NCBI GenBank assembly: GCA_900557045.1
Contig: USQY01000016.1
Coordinates: 1-32,594, forward strand
Source of the DNA: an uncultured Clostridium sp.
GTDB taxonomy: Bacteria; Bacillota; Clostridia; TANB77; CAG-508
Length of the DNA stretch: 32,594 nucleotides
Reading direction: 5' to 3'
A model generated the notes under the pieces. The model was not told the DNA's origin. It made no database searches and worked only from the letters and a program-made list of their open reading frames with translations. Positions within the stretch are counted from its first letter, which is position 1; each line of letters opens with the position of its first letter. Shown piece by piece: positions 1-8,018 of this stretch. The translations under genes and the position numbers were made by a program.

Positions 1-52
1 ACCTCAGCCTTCCAAGCTGATGACGAGGGTTCGATTCCCTCTACCTGCTCCA
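1..52 (+). tRNA. tRNA-Gly(UCC), 5'-truncated by window edge
   Basis: The last 52 nt, including the encoded CCA, are identical to the two complete copies that follow. The anticodon stem-loop (TCAGC, loop CTTCCAA, GCTGA) gives anticodon UCC, which reads GGA. The array probably continues upstream of the window. Confidence 0.93.
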
Positions 53-76
53 TAATTTAATTTTTATAAAACATAC

Positions 77-151
<75 letters not shown>

Positions 152-175
152 TAATTTAATTTTTATAAAACATAC

Positions 176-250
<75 letters not shown>

Positions 251-257
251 TAAAAAG

Positions 258-281
258 CTCTCAAGTAATGAGAGTTTTTTT
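258..281 (+). terminator. Rho-independent terminator of the tRNA-Gly array
   Basis: Stem CTCTCA (258-263) pairs with TGAGAG (269-274) over a 5-nt loop and is followed by seven T. It separates the array from the next tRNA, which has its own promoter. Confidence 0.85.
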
Positions 282-290
282 ATTTTTTTC

Positions 291-319
291 TTGTAAACAA
301 CTTTTATTTATTGTATAAT
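291..319 (+). promoter_or_regulatory. Promoter of the tRNA at 339
   Basis: TTGTAA (291-296), 17-nt spacer, TATAAT (314-319). This is a strong sigma-A-type promoter 20 nt before the tRNA, so this tRNA is transcribed separately from the tRNA-Gly array. Confidence 0.85.
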
Positions 320-338
320 ATTTATATGTTAAATATTT

Positions 339-412
<74 letters not shown>

Positions 413-422
413 TTTGAAATCA

Positions 423-453
423 ACTTACGGACTTAAAAGTTCGTGAGTTTTTA
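423..453 (+). terminator. Terminator of the UCCG tRNA gene
   Basis: Imperfect hairpin: ACTTACGGACTT (423-434) pairs with AAGTTCGTGAGT (437-448) with two G-T pairs, followed by a T-rich tail. It makes the tRNA a one-gene transcription unit. Confidence 0.75.
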
Positions 454-503
454 TTTTATATAAAACTTTAAAAGTTCTCTTTCTAGAAAGGAGGACTTTT
501 TTC

Positions 504-782
504 ATGCTTGAATTTAAAGTAATTGCAAATTTAAAAGCTAATAAAGATTTAACTGACATCTTAAAAAACTTTAAATATACAGTTAAATTAGGACAAATTA
601 AAACTATCTTGCACACCAATCTACAAGTAATAATACCTACTGAATACCAAATTACATATCCTACTACTCTTACAATACTTGAATACAAAGTTAATGAAAT
701 ATCAAATAAGCCATTTTATATTAAAGAACATAATCAAAAGTACAATATTAAAGAAATTACACAATTTTTAAAAAAGTTTTAA
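504..782 (+). CDS. Hypothetical protein, 92 aa
   Basis: I do not recognise the family. The start is supported by an AAAGGAGG ribosome binding site about 10 nt upstream. The protein is small, basic (many Lys), without a signal peptide or membrane segment, and looks like a mixed alpha/beta fold. It lies between the UCCG tRNA and the mini-ORF leader of a large serine recombinase, on the same strand, so it is probably an accessory gene of that integrated element, for example a small regulator or excision partner. That role is inferred from position only. Confidence 0.6.
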   Translation: MLEFKVIANLKANKDLTDILKNFKYTVKLGQIKTILHTNLQVIIPTEYQITYPTTLTILEYKVNEISNKPFYIKEHNQKYNIKEITQFLKKF

Positions 783-808
783 TTTTAGACTATACATTTT
801 GCTTATTT

Positions 809-943
809 GTGAGGAAACATATGAGAAATATATTAAATTTAACTTCATAAAACTCACTCTAATTGAGAAAATTAATAAGAAATATTAAAAATTTTAAATT
901 TAGTGTCTGATATTTTGCGTTTGAGTGAGGAAACATATGAGAA
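809..943 (+). repeat. Direct repeat in the recombinase leader
   Basis: The 19-nt sequence GTGAGGAAACATATGAGAA occurs exactly at 809-827 and 925-943, within a longer diverged similarity (about 783-840 versus 898-955). Each copy contains a Shine-Dalgarno-like sequence and ATG. The region 783-985 holds nothing else recognisable. Confidence 0.8.
821..850 (+). CDS. Mini-ORF 1 (9 codons) in the recombinase leader
   Basis: ATG-initiated ORF encoding MRNILNLTS, preceded by GTGAGG at 809-814. It lies within the first copy of a direct repeat (GTGAGGAAACATATGAGAA at 809-827). It is a possible leader peptide; translation is not proven. Confidence 0.4.
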   Translation: MRNILNLTS

Positions 944-969
944 GTATTTTAATATTTCTCGAAATTTAG
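937..969 (+). CDS. Mini-ORF 2 (10 codons) in the recombinase leader
   Basis: ATG-initiated ORF encoding MRSILIFLEI with the same GTGAGG-N6-ATG start as mini-ORF 1 (repeat copy at 925-943). Its stop lies 17 nt before the serine recombinase ATG, right at that gene's ribosome binding site, so coupling of translation is plausible. Confidence 0.4.
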   Translation: MRSILIFLEI

Positions 970-985
970 TGAAAGGAGGAAAACT

Positions 986-2713
986 ATGAGATGTGGTATT
1001 TATGTAAGAGTATCTACTGACGACCAAAGAGATAATGGTTATTCTATTGATTCACAACTTAGAATGATTAAAGAATATTGTGAAAAGAATGAATATGGTA
1101 TTGTTGATGTTTATAATGATGCTGGACATTCTGGAAAAGATTTGATGAGACCAGAAATGCAAAGATTACTAAAAGATATTAAATCTAAAAAGATTGATAA
1201 ATTAGTTGCAATTAAAGTTGATAGACTTACTCGTAATAATTATGATGGTTTTTGGTTACTCAATTATTGTGAGGAACATGATGTAAAAATAGAACTAATA
1301 CTCGAACCTTATGATGTATCTACTGCTAATGGTGAAATGATTTTTGGAATGAATTTAGTATTTGGTCAAAGAGAAAGAAAAGAAATTGGAGCAAGAACTA
1401 AACGTGCTATGGAAGAAATGGCATTGGAACGTATTCATCCTAGCAAAGCACCTTATGGCTATATTAGAAATAAGGAAACAGGTCATTTAGAAGTAGAACC
1501 TATTGAGGCTGAAGTTGTAAAAGAAATATTTGAATTATGCAAACAAGGTAATTCTACAAGAGGTATTGCTACTATTATGAAAGATAATAATGCCTATTTA
1601 AAACAAGGAAAATGGAAATCTGATAGAGTTTATAAAATACTTACTAATTCTATTTATATTGGTATCTTTGAATATGGAAAGTACAAAAGAAAATCACAAG
1701 ATATTTTAAGAGTTGAAAATTATTGTGAACCAATTATTGATGAAGTAACATGGAATGCTACTAGAAATGTTTTAGTAAAAAACAAGCATTCTAATTATGG
1801 AGAATATATTCATTTGTTTTCTGGTTTAGTAAAATGCCCTATTTGTGGCGAGATAATGTCATCATCAGAATCTTTTAAATATCCTAACGGAAAGCAAAAA
1901 GTTTATTACCATTTAAGATGTAAAAATCATAATTGTAGTGGATTTGGACTTCATTATAATACTGAAAAAATAGAAACAAAATTAAAGCAAATATTAGAGG
2001 AATTAACAATATTTATGCTTTCTATGGATAATGAAATTATAACTTGTAATTCTACTAAAAGTGATGATGTAAAAGATATAGAAAAAGCAATCGAAAAATT
2101 AAAATTACAGGAAAAAAGATTAGTAGATTTATATTTAAGTTCTAATTTAGATGTCGAAACAATTAATCATAAAAATGATGTTATCAAAAAGGAAATTGAT
2201 AAACTAAATCAAAAGAAAGTAAGACTTGATCCAGATAATAATTCTAAAGAATATACAATAGAACTTGTAAAAAAATTAGATTGTACTGAGAAAAATAACA
2301 CTTTATTTTTTACTAATATTAAAAATATTGGATTTGCTTTTCTTTATGATTTGTTATCAAGAGAAGCTAAAAGAGATATGATTCATAGACTTATATCTAT
2401 GATAGAAATTAAACGTGATAAAAACTACAATATTGATATTAAAGATATAAAATTCACAGATGAATTTATAACTAAAAGCAGTAAAGAATACTCAAAATAT
2501 CTTAATATTATTATGAATGACAATAATATTGGAATTAAATTTCATAAAGAAATTGATGAAATTGAGTTAAAAAATATGGAATCGAATTATGATATTTTAT
2601 CAATTATGAAAATGAAAAACAAAGAATTAAATCCATTGGAATGGACAAAATTAATGAACAACTATAAAAATACAGCAGAAGAAATTATCTTAAATGAATA
2701 TGTTTTTATATAA
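986..2713 (+). CDS. Large serine recombinase (site-specific integrase), 575 aa
   Basis: Integrates and excises a mobile element through a covalent phosphoserine intermediate. Domains: N-terminal resolvase/invertase domain, residues 1-140, beginning GIYVRVSTDDQ with the nucleophile at Ser10; central recombinase DNA-binding domain (about 150-270, containing PSKAPYGY and the helix-turn region); zinc ribbon with CPIC near 286 and a second Cys pair near 310-316; a long Lys/Glu-rich coiled coil (about 365-420) as in large serine integrases that control synapsis. Length is typical of clostridial TndX-like integrases. The start is supported by AAAGGAGG. It is preceded by a duplicated mini-ORF leader and lies next to tRNA genes, so it probably marks one end of an integrated element. 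Confidence in the family is high; the exact att sites are not identified. Confidence 0.96.
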   Translation: MRCGIYVRVSTDDQRDNGYSIDSQLRMIKEYCEKNEYGIVDVYNDAGHSGKDLMRPEMQRLLKDIKSKKIDKLVAIKVDRLTRNNYDGFWLLNYCEEHDVKIELILEPYDVSTANGEMIFGMNLVFGQRERKEIGARTKRAMEEMALERIHPSKAPYGYIRNKETGHLEVEPIEAEVVKEIFELCKQGNSTRGIATIMKDNNAYLKQGKWKSDRVYKILTNSIYIGIFEYGKYKRKSQDILRVENYCEPIIDEVTWNATRNVLVKNKHSNYGEYIHLFSGLVKCPICGEIMSSSESFKYPNGKQKVYYHLRCKNHNCSGFGLHYNTEKIETKLKQILEELTIFMLSMDNEIITCNSTKSDDVKDIEKAIEKLKLQEKRLVDLYLSSNLDVETINHKNDVIKKEIDKLNQKKVRLDPDNNSKEYTIELVKKLDCTEKNNTLFFTNIKNIGFAFLYDLLSREAKRDMIHRLISMIEIKRDKNYNIDIKDIKFTDEFITKSSKEYSKYLNIIMNDNNIGIKFHKEIDEIELKNMESNYDILSIMKMKNKELNPLEWTKLMNNYKNTAEEIILNEYVFI

Positions 2714-2722
2714 ATAATCTTC

Positions 2723-2775
2723 AAAAAAGAGGAAAAAATTATCAAAATAATTTAATCCTCTTTTTTGTTTTTTTG
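2723..2775 (+). terminator. Terminator after the serine recombinase (probably bidirectional)
   Basis: AAAAAAGAGGA (2723-2733) pairs with TCCTCTTTTTT (2756-2766), with further pairing inside. T-rich tracts flank both sides, so it can also stop minus-strand transcription coming from the tet operon. Confidence 0.8.
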
Positions 2776-2809
2776 AATATGGGAATAAAATCTATGCCTA
2801 GCCAGCACT

Positions 2810-2852
2810 GAATTTGTACTCCCGTACAAATTCGTATATGGGAACTCCCATA
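2810..2852. repeat. Two adjacent perfect hairpins
   Basis: GAATTTGTAC (2810-2819) pairs with GTACAAATTC (2824-2833) over loop TCCC. A few bases on, TATGGG pairs with CCCATA (2837-2852). There is no T-run, so a terminator is unlikely. Could be a structured site of a mobile element (origin of transfer or recombination site). Function is inferred only. Confidence 0.5.
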
Positions 2853-2924
2853 CCCTTTAATTGAAATAAAATTATTAATTTGCAAATAATTTCAATTATA
2901 AATTGTAATTTAGCGAATAGTAAC

Positions 2925-4847
2925 TTAATTTTCTTTTTTATTAAACATATGGCGTACTTTATCTATTCGATTATTTGGTCTACGTGATTGAATAACTGGT
3001 TCACAAGTAGCAATTTGATAACCTTTTAATTCTGTCAAAAAAACTGCTTGCCCATTTGTATATAGAGTTAAAGTATTACGATATTCATTAATACAACGTA
3101 CAGGAATATGTCCTGTAAAAATAACTTCATCATTTTTTGATTGACTTGTTTCAATTATTGCACAATGTTTTTGTGCATCTTTATATGCACGAGAAAAGTA
3201 TCCCTGTGGTGTAAAAAGTATAAACGAACAATATGGCTCTAATAATTGCGTTCCCGCTTTTTTCAATGTTTGTTCAAGTACAATTGGGGCAAGAAAGCGA
3301 AAATCCGAGGGAGTACTAACAGGGCTATAATAAACACCATATTCAAAACATATTTTACAATCTGTTACTTCCCAACCATACAAACCTTGCTCCAGTCCAT
3401 AATTAATACCTTCTCTTACTGCATTTTGGAAACTTTGATTTAAATAACCGAGTGAAACTTTGCTTTCGTACTGTATTCCACTGCCAATTGGAAGTGGAGT
3501 TATTGATAATCCAATCGATGCCCAAAATGGATTTGGTGGTACTTCAATATGAATAGTATAATCTGCCTTTTGTAATGGTTTTTCCAAATAAATTACGGTT
3601 GGATCTTCGATTCTTATGTTTATGTGATATTTTTCAATCAACAGAGAACAGATAACTTCTAACTGCACTGTTCCTAAAAAAGAAATGATGATTTCATGTG
3701 TTATCGTATCAACATAATAACGTAAAAGAGGATCAGTATCTGCAATTTCTGTAAGAGCATCCAATAATTTTTCTCTCTCTTCTATTTTTATCGGTTCAAT
3801 TCTTGTTCGTAGTATTGGTACAGTCTTGTCATTCCATACATTGCATGGCAAAAGCTTTTCATTTCCTATAATATCGTTCAATCTTAATGTATTGTTAGGT
3901 ATAATAAAAATATCTCCAGAACAAACTGTTTTTGTCTGTATCATTTCTCCATTTGAAGGAATATATATTTCTGTAAGTTTCACTTTCTTTTTTTCTGGCA
4001 ATATAATTGTATCTCGTAAGTGTAATGTTCCACTGTAAAGACGCAAATAAACTAATCTTTGCTTATGGTCTGTATATTCAATTTTAAAAACCCTTCCACA
4101 TAGTTCTGAATCATTCTCATTCATTTCAGGACAAAAAAGATTTGAAATAGCTTCGATGAGTTGTTGAGTCCCTATATTATTTCTAGCACTTCCATGGTAT
4201 ATAGGAAACAACGAACCTTTTTTAACACACCTATATTCTTCATACATTAATTCTTGTATAGTCAATTTTTCTCCTACAATATATTTTTCTAAAAGTTTAT
4301 CATTTTTGGAAATTACAGGATCCCAATCATCTAAATCAATGATATTTTTAATTGATATTTCTGGAGTTAATGTTACATTTTGCATAACAATAATATCATT
4401 TGAAAGTTTTTCTTTGATATTTTGATAAATATTATTTAAGTTAATTCCATCCTGATCTATTTTATTTATAAAAATAATTGTTGGTATATTCATTTTTTGA
4501 AGTGCATGGAATAGTATTCTTGTTTGTGCTTGTACACCATCTTTAGCAGAAATTACTAAAATAGCTCCATCAAGAACAGATAAGGAACGATACACTTCTG
4601 TTATAAAATCTGTATGTCCAGGAGTATCTACAATATTGATTTTGTAGTCATTCCAATTAAAAGAAGTAACTGCTGCCTGAATTGTGATTCCACGCTGACG
4701 TTCTAAAAACATAGTATCTGTCCTTGTTGTTCCCTTATCTACACTGCCTAATTCTAAAATCGCTCCACTTGTATAAAGCAGACTTTCCGTTAAAGTCGTC
4801 TTTCCTGCATCTACATGAGCAAGAATACCAATGTTGATTATTTTCAT
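2925..4847 (-). CDS. tet(44): Tetracycline resistance ribosomal protection protein, Tet(44)-like, 640 aa
   Basis: EF-G-like GTPase that displaces tetracycline from the 30S A site. Seen: G1 motif AHVDAGKTT near residue 10, switch region RGITIQAAV near 54, G3 DTPGH near 74, G4 NKID near 128, then EF-G domains II-V; C-terminal NNRIDKVRHMF is typical of Tet(O)/(W)/(32)/(44) proteins. The length equals what I recall for Tet(44), described from Campylobacter fetus and Clostridioides; sub-class assigned from memory, so less certain than the family. Third gene of a VOC-PadR-tet operon: the PadR stop lies 49 nt upstream, leaving no room for the long leader-peptide attenuator normally in front of tet(M)/tet(O). 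Expression may instead depend on the operon promoter and PadR. Confidence 0.96.
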   Translation of the reverse strand: MKIINIGILAHVDAGKTTLTESLLYTSGAILELGSVDKGTTRTDTMFLERQRGITIQAAVTSFNWNDYKINIVDTPGHTDFITEVYRSLSVLDGAILVISAKDGVQAQTRILFHALQKMNIPTIIFINKIDQDGINLNNIYQNIKEKLSNDIIVMQNVTLTPEISIKNIIDLDDWDPVISKNDKLLEKYIVGEKLTIQELMYEEYRCVKKGSLFPIYHGSARNNIGTQQLIEAISNLFCPEMNENDSELCGRVFKIEYTDHKQRLVYLRLYSGTLHLRDTIILPEKKKVKLTEIYIPSNGEMIQTKTVCSGDIFIIPNNTLRLNDIIGNEKLLPCNVWNDKTVPILRTRIEPIKIEEREKLLDALTEIADTDPLLRYYVDTITHEIIISFLGTVQLEVICSLLIEKYHINIRIEDPTVIYLEKPLQKADYTIHIEVPPNPFWASIGLSITPLPIGSGIQYESKVSLGYLNQSFQNAVREGINYGLEQGLYGWEVTDCKICFEYGVYYSPVSTPSDFRFLAPIVLEQTLKKAGTQLLEPYCSFILFTPQGYFSRAYKDAQKHCAIIETSQSKNDEVIFTGHIPVRCINEYRNTLTLYTNGQAVFLTELKGYQIATCEPVIQSRRPNNRIDKVRHMFNKKEN

Positions 4848-4896
4848 TGAATTTCCCTCCCTACAAATTTATCTTTTAACTTAAAATCAATATTTG

Positions 4897-5424
4897 CTAA
4901 TTTTGTCCTTTTAAACTATTCTCAAAATCAATTATCCACTTTTCTAATGTTTCTACTAATGCTAATTGTTGTTTGAACATTTGTTTTCCAACATTAGGAA
5001 TATGTTGTCTATGAGATTGTCTTTCATTTAGCAATTCTTTTAATTCTAATATCTTTGATTTTATATTAGAAACAAGAATCTTTTTTTGTTCATCATCTAC
5101 TAAATCTAAATTCGTAATAATAATATTAAAATCCAAATATAGACTAACATCATAATTTGAAATATCATTCATAAGTCTATTAAAATAATCATTACCTTTG
5201 TCAGTAATAGTATATACTGCTTTATCTGGCATATTTCCCTCTTTCTCTTTATGGCTAACAATATATTCTTTTGATTCTAATTGTAATACTTTCTTATAAA
5301 TAGACTGTTCACTAATTCTTACCCATCTTGGTATATTACGATATTCTATATTTTTTTTAATATCATAAGCACTTTGTGATTTTTGTTTAATAAGTCCTAA
5401 TAATACCAAATCTATATTTGACAT
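4897..5424 (-). CDS. PadR family transcriptional regulator, 175 aa
   Basis: N-terminal winged helix (residues 1-85; pattern LVLLGLIKQKSQSAYDIKK is typical of PadR), including the wing with KAVYTITDKG, then a helical C-terminal dimerisation domain (about 95-172). PadR proteins repress detoxification or efflux genes and are released by small molecules. It sits between a VOC protein (12 nt upstream) and tet(44) (49 nt downstream), so it is likely to autoregulate this operon. A near-palindrome overlapping the operon promoter (5820-5840) is the candidate operator. Confidence 0.9.
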   Translation of the reverse strand: MSNIDLVLLGLIKQKSQSAYDIKKNIEYRNIPRWVRISEQSIYKKVLQLESKEYIVSHKEKEGNMPDKAVYTITDKGNDYFNRLMNDISNYDVSLYLDFNIIITNLDLVDDEQKKILVSNIKSKILELKELLNERQSHRQHIPNVGKQMFKQQLALVETLEKWIIDFENSLKGQN

Positions 5425-5436
5425 AATCTCTACTCC

Positions 5437-5787
5437 TTACTTAATATAATCTGTAACGCCAAGTCTATTTCCAAATGGATCTTCAAACTCGACTGCATTA
5501 CCAGTTCCAATTTTAAAAGGCTCACTCAAAAATTTTATACCATTATTCAACATTTCTTTATAGAAGATTGCAACATCTTCTACTTCAAACCATATTGTAG
5601 GCTTTAAATTCTCAAATTTATTTTTGTCTTTTAAAATTATTGCAGGTTCTTCATTTCCAATATTATAAGCAACCATTCCCTTATCAGAAAAATCAAATTT
5701 CTTTTTTAACCCCAATATTTCCTCATAATATCTTTTTGCTTCTTCCATATTATCTACAGGAAGAAAATAGTTGTCATAATTTTTCAT
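5437..5787 (-). CDS. VOC superfamily (glyoxalase/bleomycin-resistance-like) protein, 116 aa
   Basis: A single vicinal-oxygen-chelate domain with two beta-alpha-beta-beta-beta halves: N-terminal YFLPVDNMEEAKRYYEEILG and C-terminal WFEVEDVAIFYKEML...AVEFEDPFGNRLGVTDY. Members are lyases, dioxygenases or drug-binding resistance proteins acting as dimers in the cytosol. First gene of the VOC-PadR-tet operon. The EDPFGNRLG ending is typical of the family. Substrate unknown; linkage with PadR and tet suggests a role in drug or toxic-metabolite response. Confidence 0.9.
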   Translation of the reverse strand: MKNYDNYFLPVDNMEEAKRYYEEILGLKKKFDFSDKGMVAYNIGNEEPAIILKDKNKFENLKPTIWFEVEDVAIFYKEMLNNGIKFLSEPFKIGTGNAVEFEDPFGNRLGVTDYIK

Positions 5788-5819
5788 ATATTTAAGCCCT
5801 TCTTTCTACTACAAACTAT

Positions 5820-5856
5820 ACTACTATATTTTATAATAGTTATAATTAAATGTCAA
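5820..5856 (-). promoter_or_regulatory. Promoter and candidate PadR operator of the VOC-PadR-tet operon
   Basis: On the minus strand: TTGACA (5856-5851), 17-nt spacer, TAAAAT (5833-5828). The -10 element lies inside a near-perfect inverted repeat: ACTACTATA (5820-5828), TTT, TATAATAGT (5832-5840), 8 of 9 positions paired. A repressor bound there would block the promoter. Confidence 0.7.
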
Positions 5857-5908
5857 TAAATAATAAAAAAATAATTGCATTTAATTCGTTTATAATTCTT
5901 ATAAAAAA

Positions 5909-5985
5909 TAGATTAGTTGCACTGAACTAATCTATTTGTATAACTGCTTGTCGTACAAAAAAGACTGTCATTACTGACAATCTTT
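5909..5985 (-). terminator. Two tandem terminator hairpins after the 6029 gene
   Basis: TAGATTAGTT (5909-5918) pairs perfectly with AACTAATCTA (5925-5934); AAAGACTGTCA (960s, 5960-5970) pairs with TGACAATCTTT (5975-5985). Both have T-rich tails when read on the minus strand, so they isolate the tet operon from the upstream membrane-protein gene. Confidence 0.75.
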
Positions 5986-6028
5986 TCGGTAAATTACTAT
6001 AAATCAATAACTATAAAATTGTAATTTC

Positions 6029-6505
6029 TTATTCTAATTCTTTTTTATGATTTAAGTGTATTCCTATATGTCCTATTCCTAATACTATTGTTGATATAAT
6101 AAGAAATATATTTCTACCATATATACCTAGTAACAGAAATGCAACTACTGGCAAAGTAGCTCCTGCAACTGGTATTCCTAACAAGCTACTATACATATCT
6201 TTCATTGTTTTATTACTTTTAAAATATCTTATCCAATATATTTCGTATAAAATCATTATAATAAAGGCAATTAACAATATACTAGACCAGTTTGATATTT
6301 TATTTATATTAAAATCACTAAATATCAATGACAGACAGGTTACTAGCATTTCTCCAAGCCACTCCAATAGTAGTAATACTTTATTTTCATTTTTTACATA
6401 TTTATCATAGCCTTTAGGCTTATTTTTACTCCATATAATATTTGGTAACATCAACATTAGTAAAAATATTAAACCTATATATGAAAATCCAAAGTGAATA
6501 TTCAT
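6029..6505 (-). CDS. Small integral membrane protein, 158 aa
   Basis: Four predicted membrane segments (about residues 8-25, 47-65, 75-93, 110-150, the last possibly two helices), short polar loops and a basic C-terminus (NHKKELE). The IIWSKNKPKGYDKY-type loop after the first segment is common in uncharacterised clostridial membrane proteins. No catalytic motif seen. Monocistronic: a double terminator follows and an inverted repeat lies upstream. Function unknown. Confidence 0.7.
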   Translation of the reverse strand: MNIHFGFSYIGLIFLLMLMLPNIIWSKNKPKGYDKYVKNENKVLLLLEWLGEMLVTCLSLIFSDFNINKISNWSSILLIAFIIMILYEIYWIRYFKSNKTMKDMYSSLLGIPVAGATLPVVAFLLLGIYGRNIFLIISTIVLGIGHIGIHLNHKKELE

Positions 6506-6527
6506 TAACTCATCTCACTTCCATATT

Positions 6528-6549
6528 GTAATTTGTCGGTGAGGTTCAA
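6528..6549 (-). repeat. Left terminal inverted repeat (about 22 bp)
   Basis: Plus strand reads GTAATTTGTCGGTGAGGTT then CAA. The reverse complement matches 9160-9181 at 20 of 22 positions. The pair brackets a 2.65-kb unit holding an ASCH-GNAT gene, an ASCH gene and a tyrosine recombinase. Confidence 0.7.
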
Positions 6550-6694
6550 TTAATATTTCAACTATATAATTTATTTTTATGGTATACATAACTGTTTACA
6601 ATCTTTCCCATTTGTGCTATAAAAAAGATATACTGTAAATTACAGTATTCTGCAGTTTTAAGAATCTATACTTTATGAAAGGACGGTTGATGTT

Positions 6695-7507
6695 ATGGCT
6701 AGAAACTATAACTGGAGAATCAAACGGGAATATTACAACCTCATCAACAATGGAATCAAGACCCTTGAAGTAAGGGTTGGATATCCTGATATTAAAAGAG
6801 TTCAAAAAGGTGATACAATCACTTTTAAGGACTATTCTAATATCAAGTTTGAGGTTATCCGTGTAACTCGCTATGAAGATTTCCCTGACATGCTCGACAA
6901 TGAAGATTCTTCTAAGGCAATTCCTGGTGTTACCAAGTATAAAGCTTTGGAAATGTATCAGGAAATTTATCCTGAAGAAAAGGAAGCTTTGGGAGTCTAT
7001 GTGTTTGAACTTCGTAAACAGACAAACGATATGAGGATTTGCACATTAAGCTCTCTTATCAACAACCATAATCTCTTTGGTAAATTTGCACAGGCTGCTT
7101 ATTCTGTTACGGATTACATCTGTAAAGATTATCCTAAGCATTTTGAGTGGTATTGGGCAAAAGAAATTCCTAGAGTTTTTAATGGTACTGGCGAAGTTGT
7201 TATTTGCACAATTAATAACAATGTAGCTGGTGTAGCATTTTTGAAAAAGGATGACACCGAAAGCAAGATTTGTACTTTTCTTGTGGTCGAAGGCTACCGT
7301 GGTAAACATGTTGCAAGCAAGATGTTGGAGTGTGCTTTTAAGTACCTTGGTACTACCAAGCCTCTTATAACAATTGCAGACTACAAGATCCCAATGTTTG
7401 AGCCTATCATCAAGAAATACAATTGGGAGTTGACCCAAACCATGAGCGAAGGCTACTATAACAACTCTTCTCGTGAGTTAGTGTACAACGGAAAACTTCC
7501 CGAATAA
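6695..7507 (+). CDS. ASCH domain fused to GNAT acetyltransferase, 270 aa
   Basis: Residues 1-108 form an ASCH (PUA-like, predicted RNA-binding) domain, with the YYNLINNGIKTLEVRVG start, KGDTITF strand and GVYVFEL end. Residues about 112-270 resemble a GNAT fold: acetyl-CoA-binding motif A is seen as VVEGYRGKHVASKML near 205-219. A fused RNA-binding and acetyltransferase protein could modify a tRNA, ribosomal protein or small molecule; substrate unknown. Base and codon use differ from all neighbours: richer in G+C, C-ending codons, CGC/CGT, and an in-frame CGG for Arg at codon 10 (followed by G), which is absent from resident intact genes. This suggests recent transfer. It is convergent with a second ASCH gene. 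Confidence 0.8.
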   Translation: MARNYNWRIKREYYNLINNGIKTLEVRVGYPDIKRVQKGDTITFKDYSNIKFEVIRVTRYEDFPDMLDNEDSSKAIPGVTKYKALEMYQEIYPEEKEALGVYVFELRKQTNDMRICTLSSLINNHNLFGKFAQAAYSVTDYICKDYPKHFEWYWAKEIPRVFNGTGEVVICTINNNVAGVAFLKKDDTESKICTFLVVEGYRGKHVASKMLECAFKYLGTTKPLITIADYKIPMFEPIIKKYNWELTQTMSEGYYNNSSRELVYNGKLPE

Positions 7508-7530
7508 TTCTAAATCTGTCAAGGCAAAAC

Positions 7531-7572
7531 AAAACACACTCTTAGATTCAACTGAATTTTTGAGTGTGTTTT
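7531..7572. terminator. Bidirectional terminator between convergent ASCH genes
   Basis: AAAACACACTC (7531-7541) pairs perfectly with GAGTGTGTTTT (7562-7572), with a smaller inner hairpin. A-rich and T-rich flanks serve both strands. Confidence 0.8.
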
Positions 7573-7574
7573 CA

Positions 7575-7916
7575 TTATATTTTTTCTATACGTATTCCTA
7601 CTACACCATATTGTTTTTGTTTTTCTGGTGTATAAAATTCTTCTAATACATTTAGCAATTCTTGCTTAGTCATTGATTTATCAGCCATTATTTCTATATC
7701 AAAATCCTCAAATAATTCTTCAAATGTATTGTATCTTAATAAACCTATAACTTTAACTTTCATAGTCGTTTCTAATTCAGGTTCTTTTTGAAAAATTATA
7801 GTATCTCCAATATCAATTTTTTGTCTTTTTTCGTCATATAGCCTCAATTCTATTCTTTTTGTGCCATTGTTAATATAATCAAAATATTTAGGTTGTAATT
7901 TTAATATATGTTCCAT
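7575..7916 (-). CDS. ASCH domain protein, 113 aa
   Basis: Stand-alone ASCH (PUA-like beta-barrel) domain, family length about 110. Seen: LQPKYFDYINNGTKRIELRL at the start, IGDTIIF strand, and the C-terminal YGVVGIRIEKI. Some ASCH proteins are RNA-binding or act on modified nucleosides. AT-rich codon use matches the resident genes, unlike the ASCH-GNAT protein it faces. Start supported by GGAGGTAG upstream. Cellular role unknown. Confidence 0.88.
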   Translation of the reverse strand: MEHILKLQPKYFDYINNGTKRIELRLYDEKRQKIDIGDTIIFQKEPELETTMKVKVIGLLRYNTFEELFEDFDIEIMADKSMTKQELLNVLEEFYTPEKQKQYGVVGIRIEKI

Positions 7917-8018
7917 CTTTTCTACCTCCAGTTAGTATTGTAGCATAAATATTTTTTTTTGTAAATATCTCTTCAAATCAATTTTTTAGTTTCATATTTT
8001 ATAAAATTCCCTCACACC

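Noticed and set aside
3246..4038. Plus-strand ORFs inside tet and similar antisense ORFs inside argS, guaA, guaB, polC and the ATPase
   Set aside because: They are shadows of strongly conserved minus-strand genes, lack ribosome binding sites and have implausible composition.
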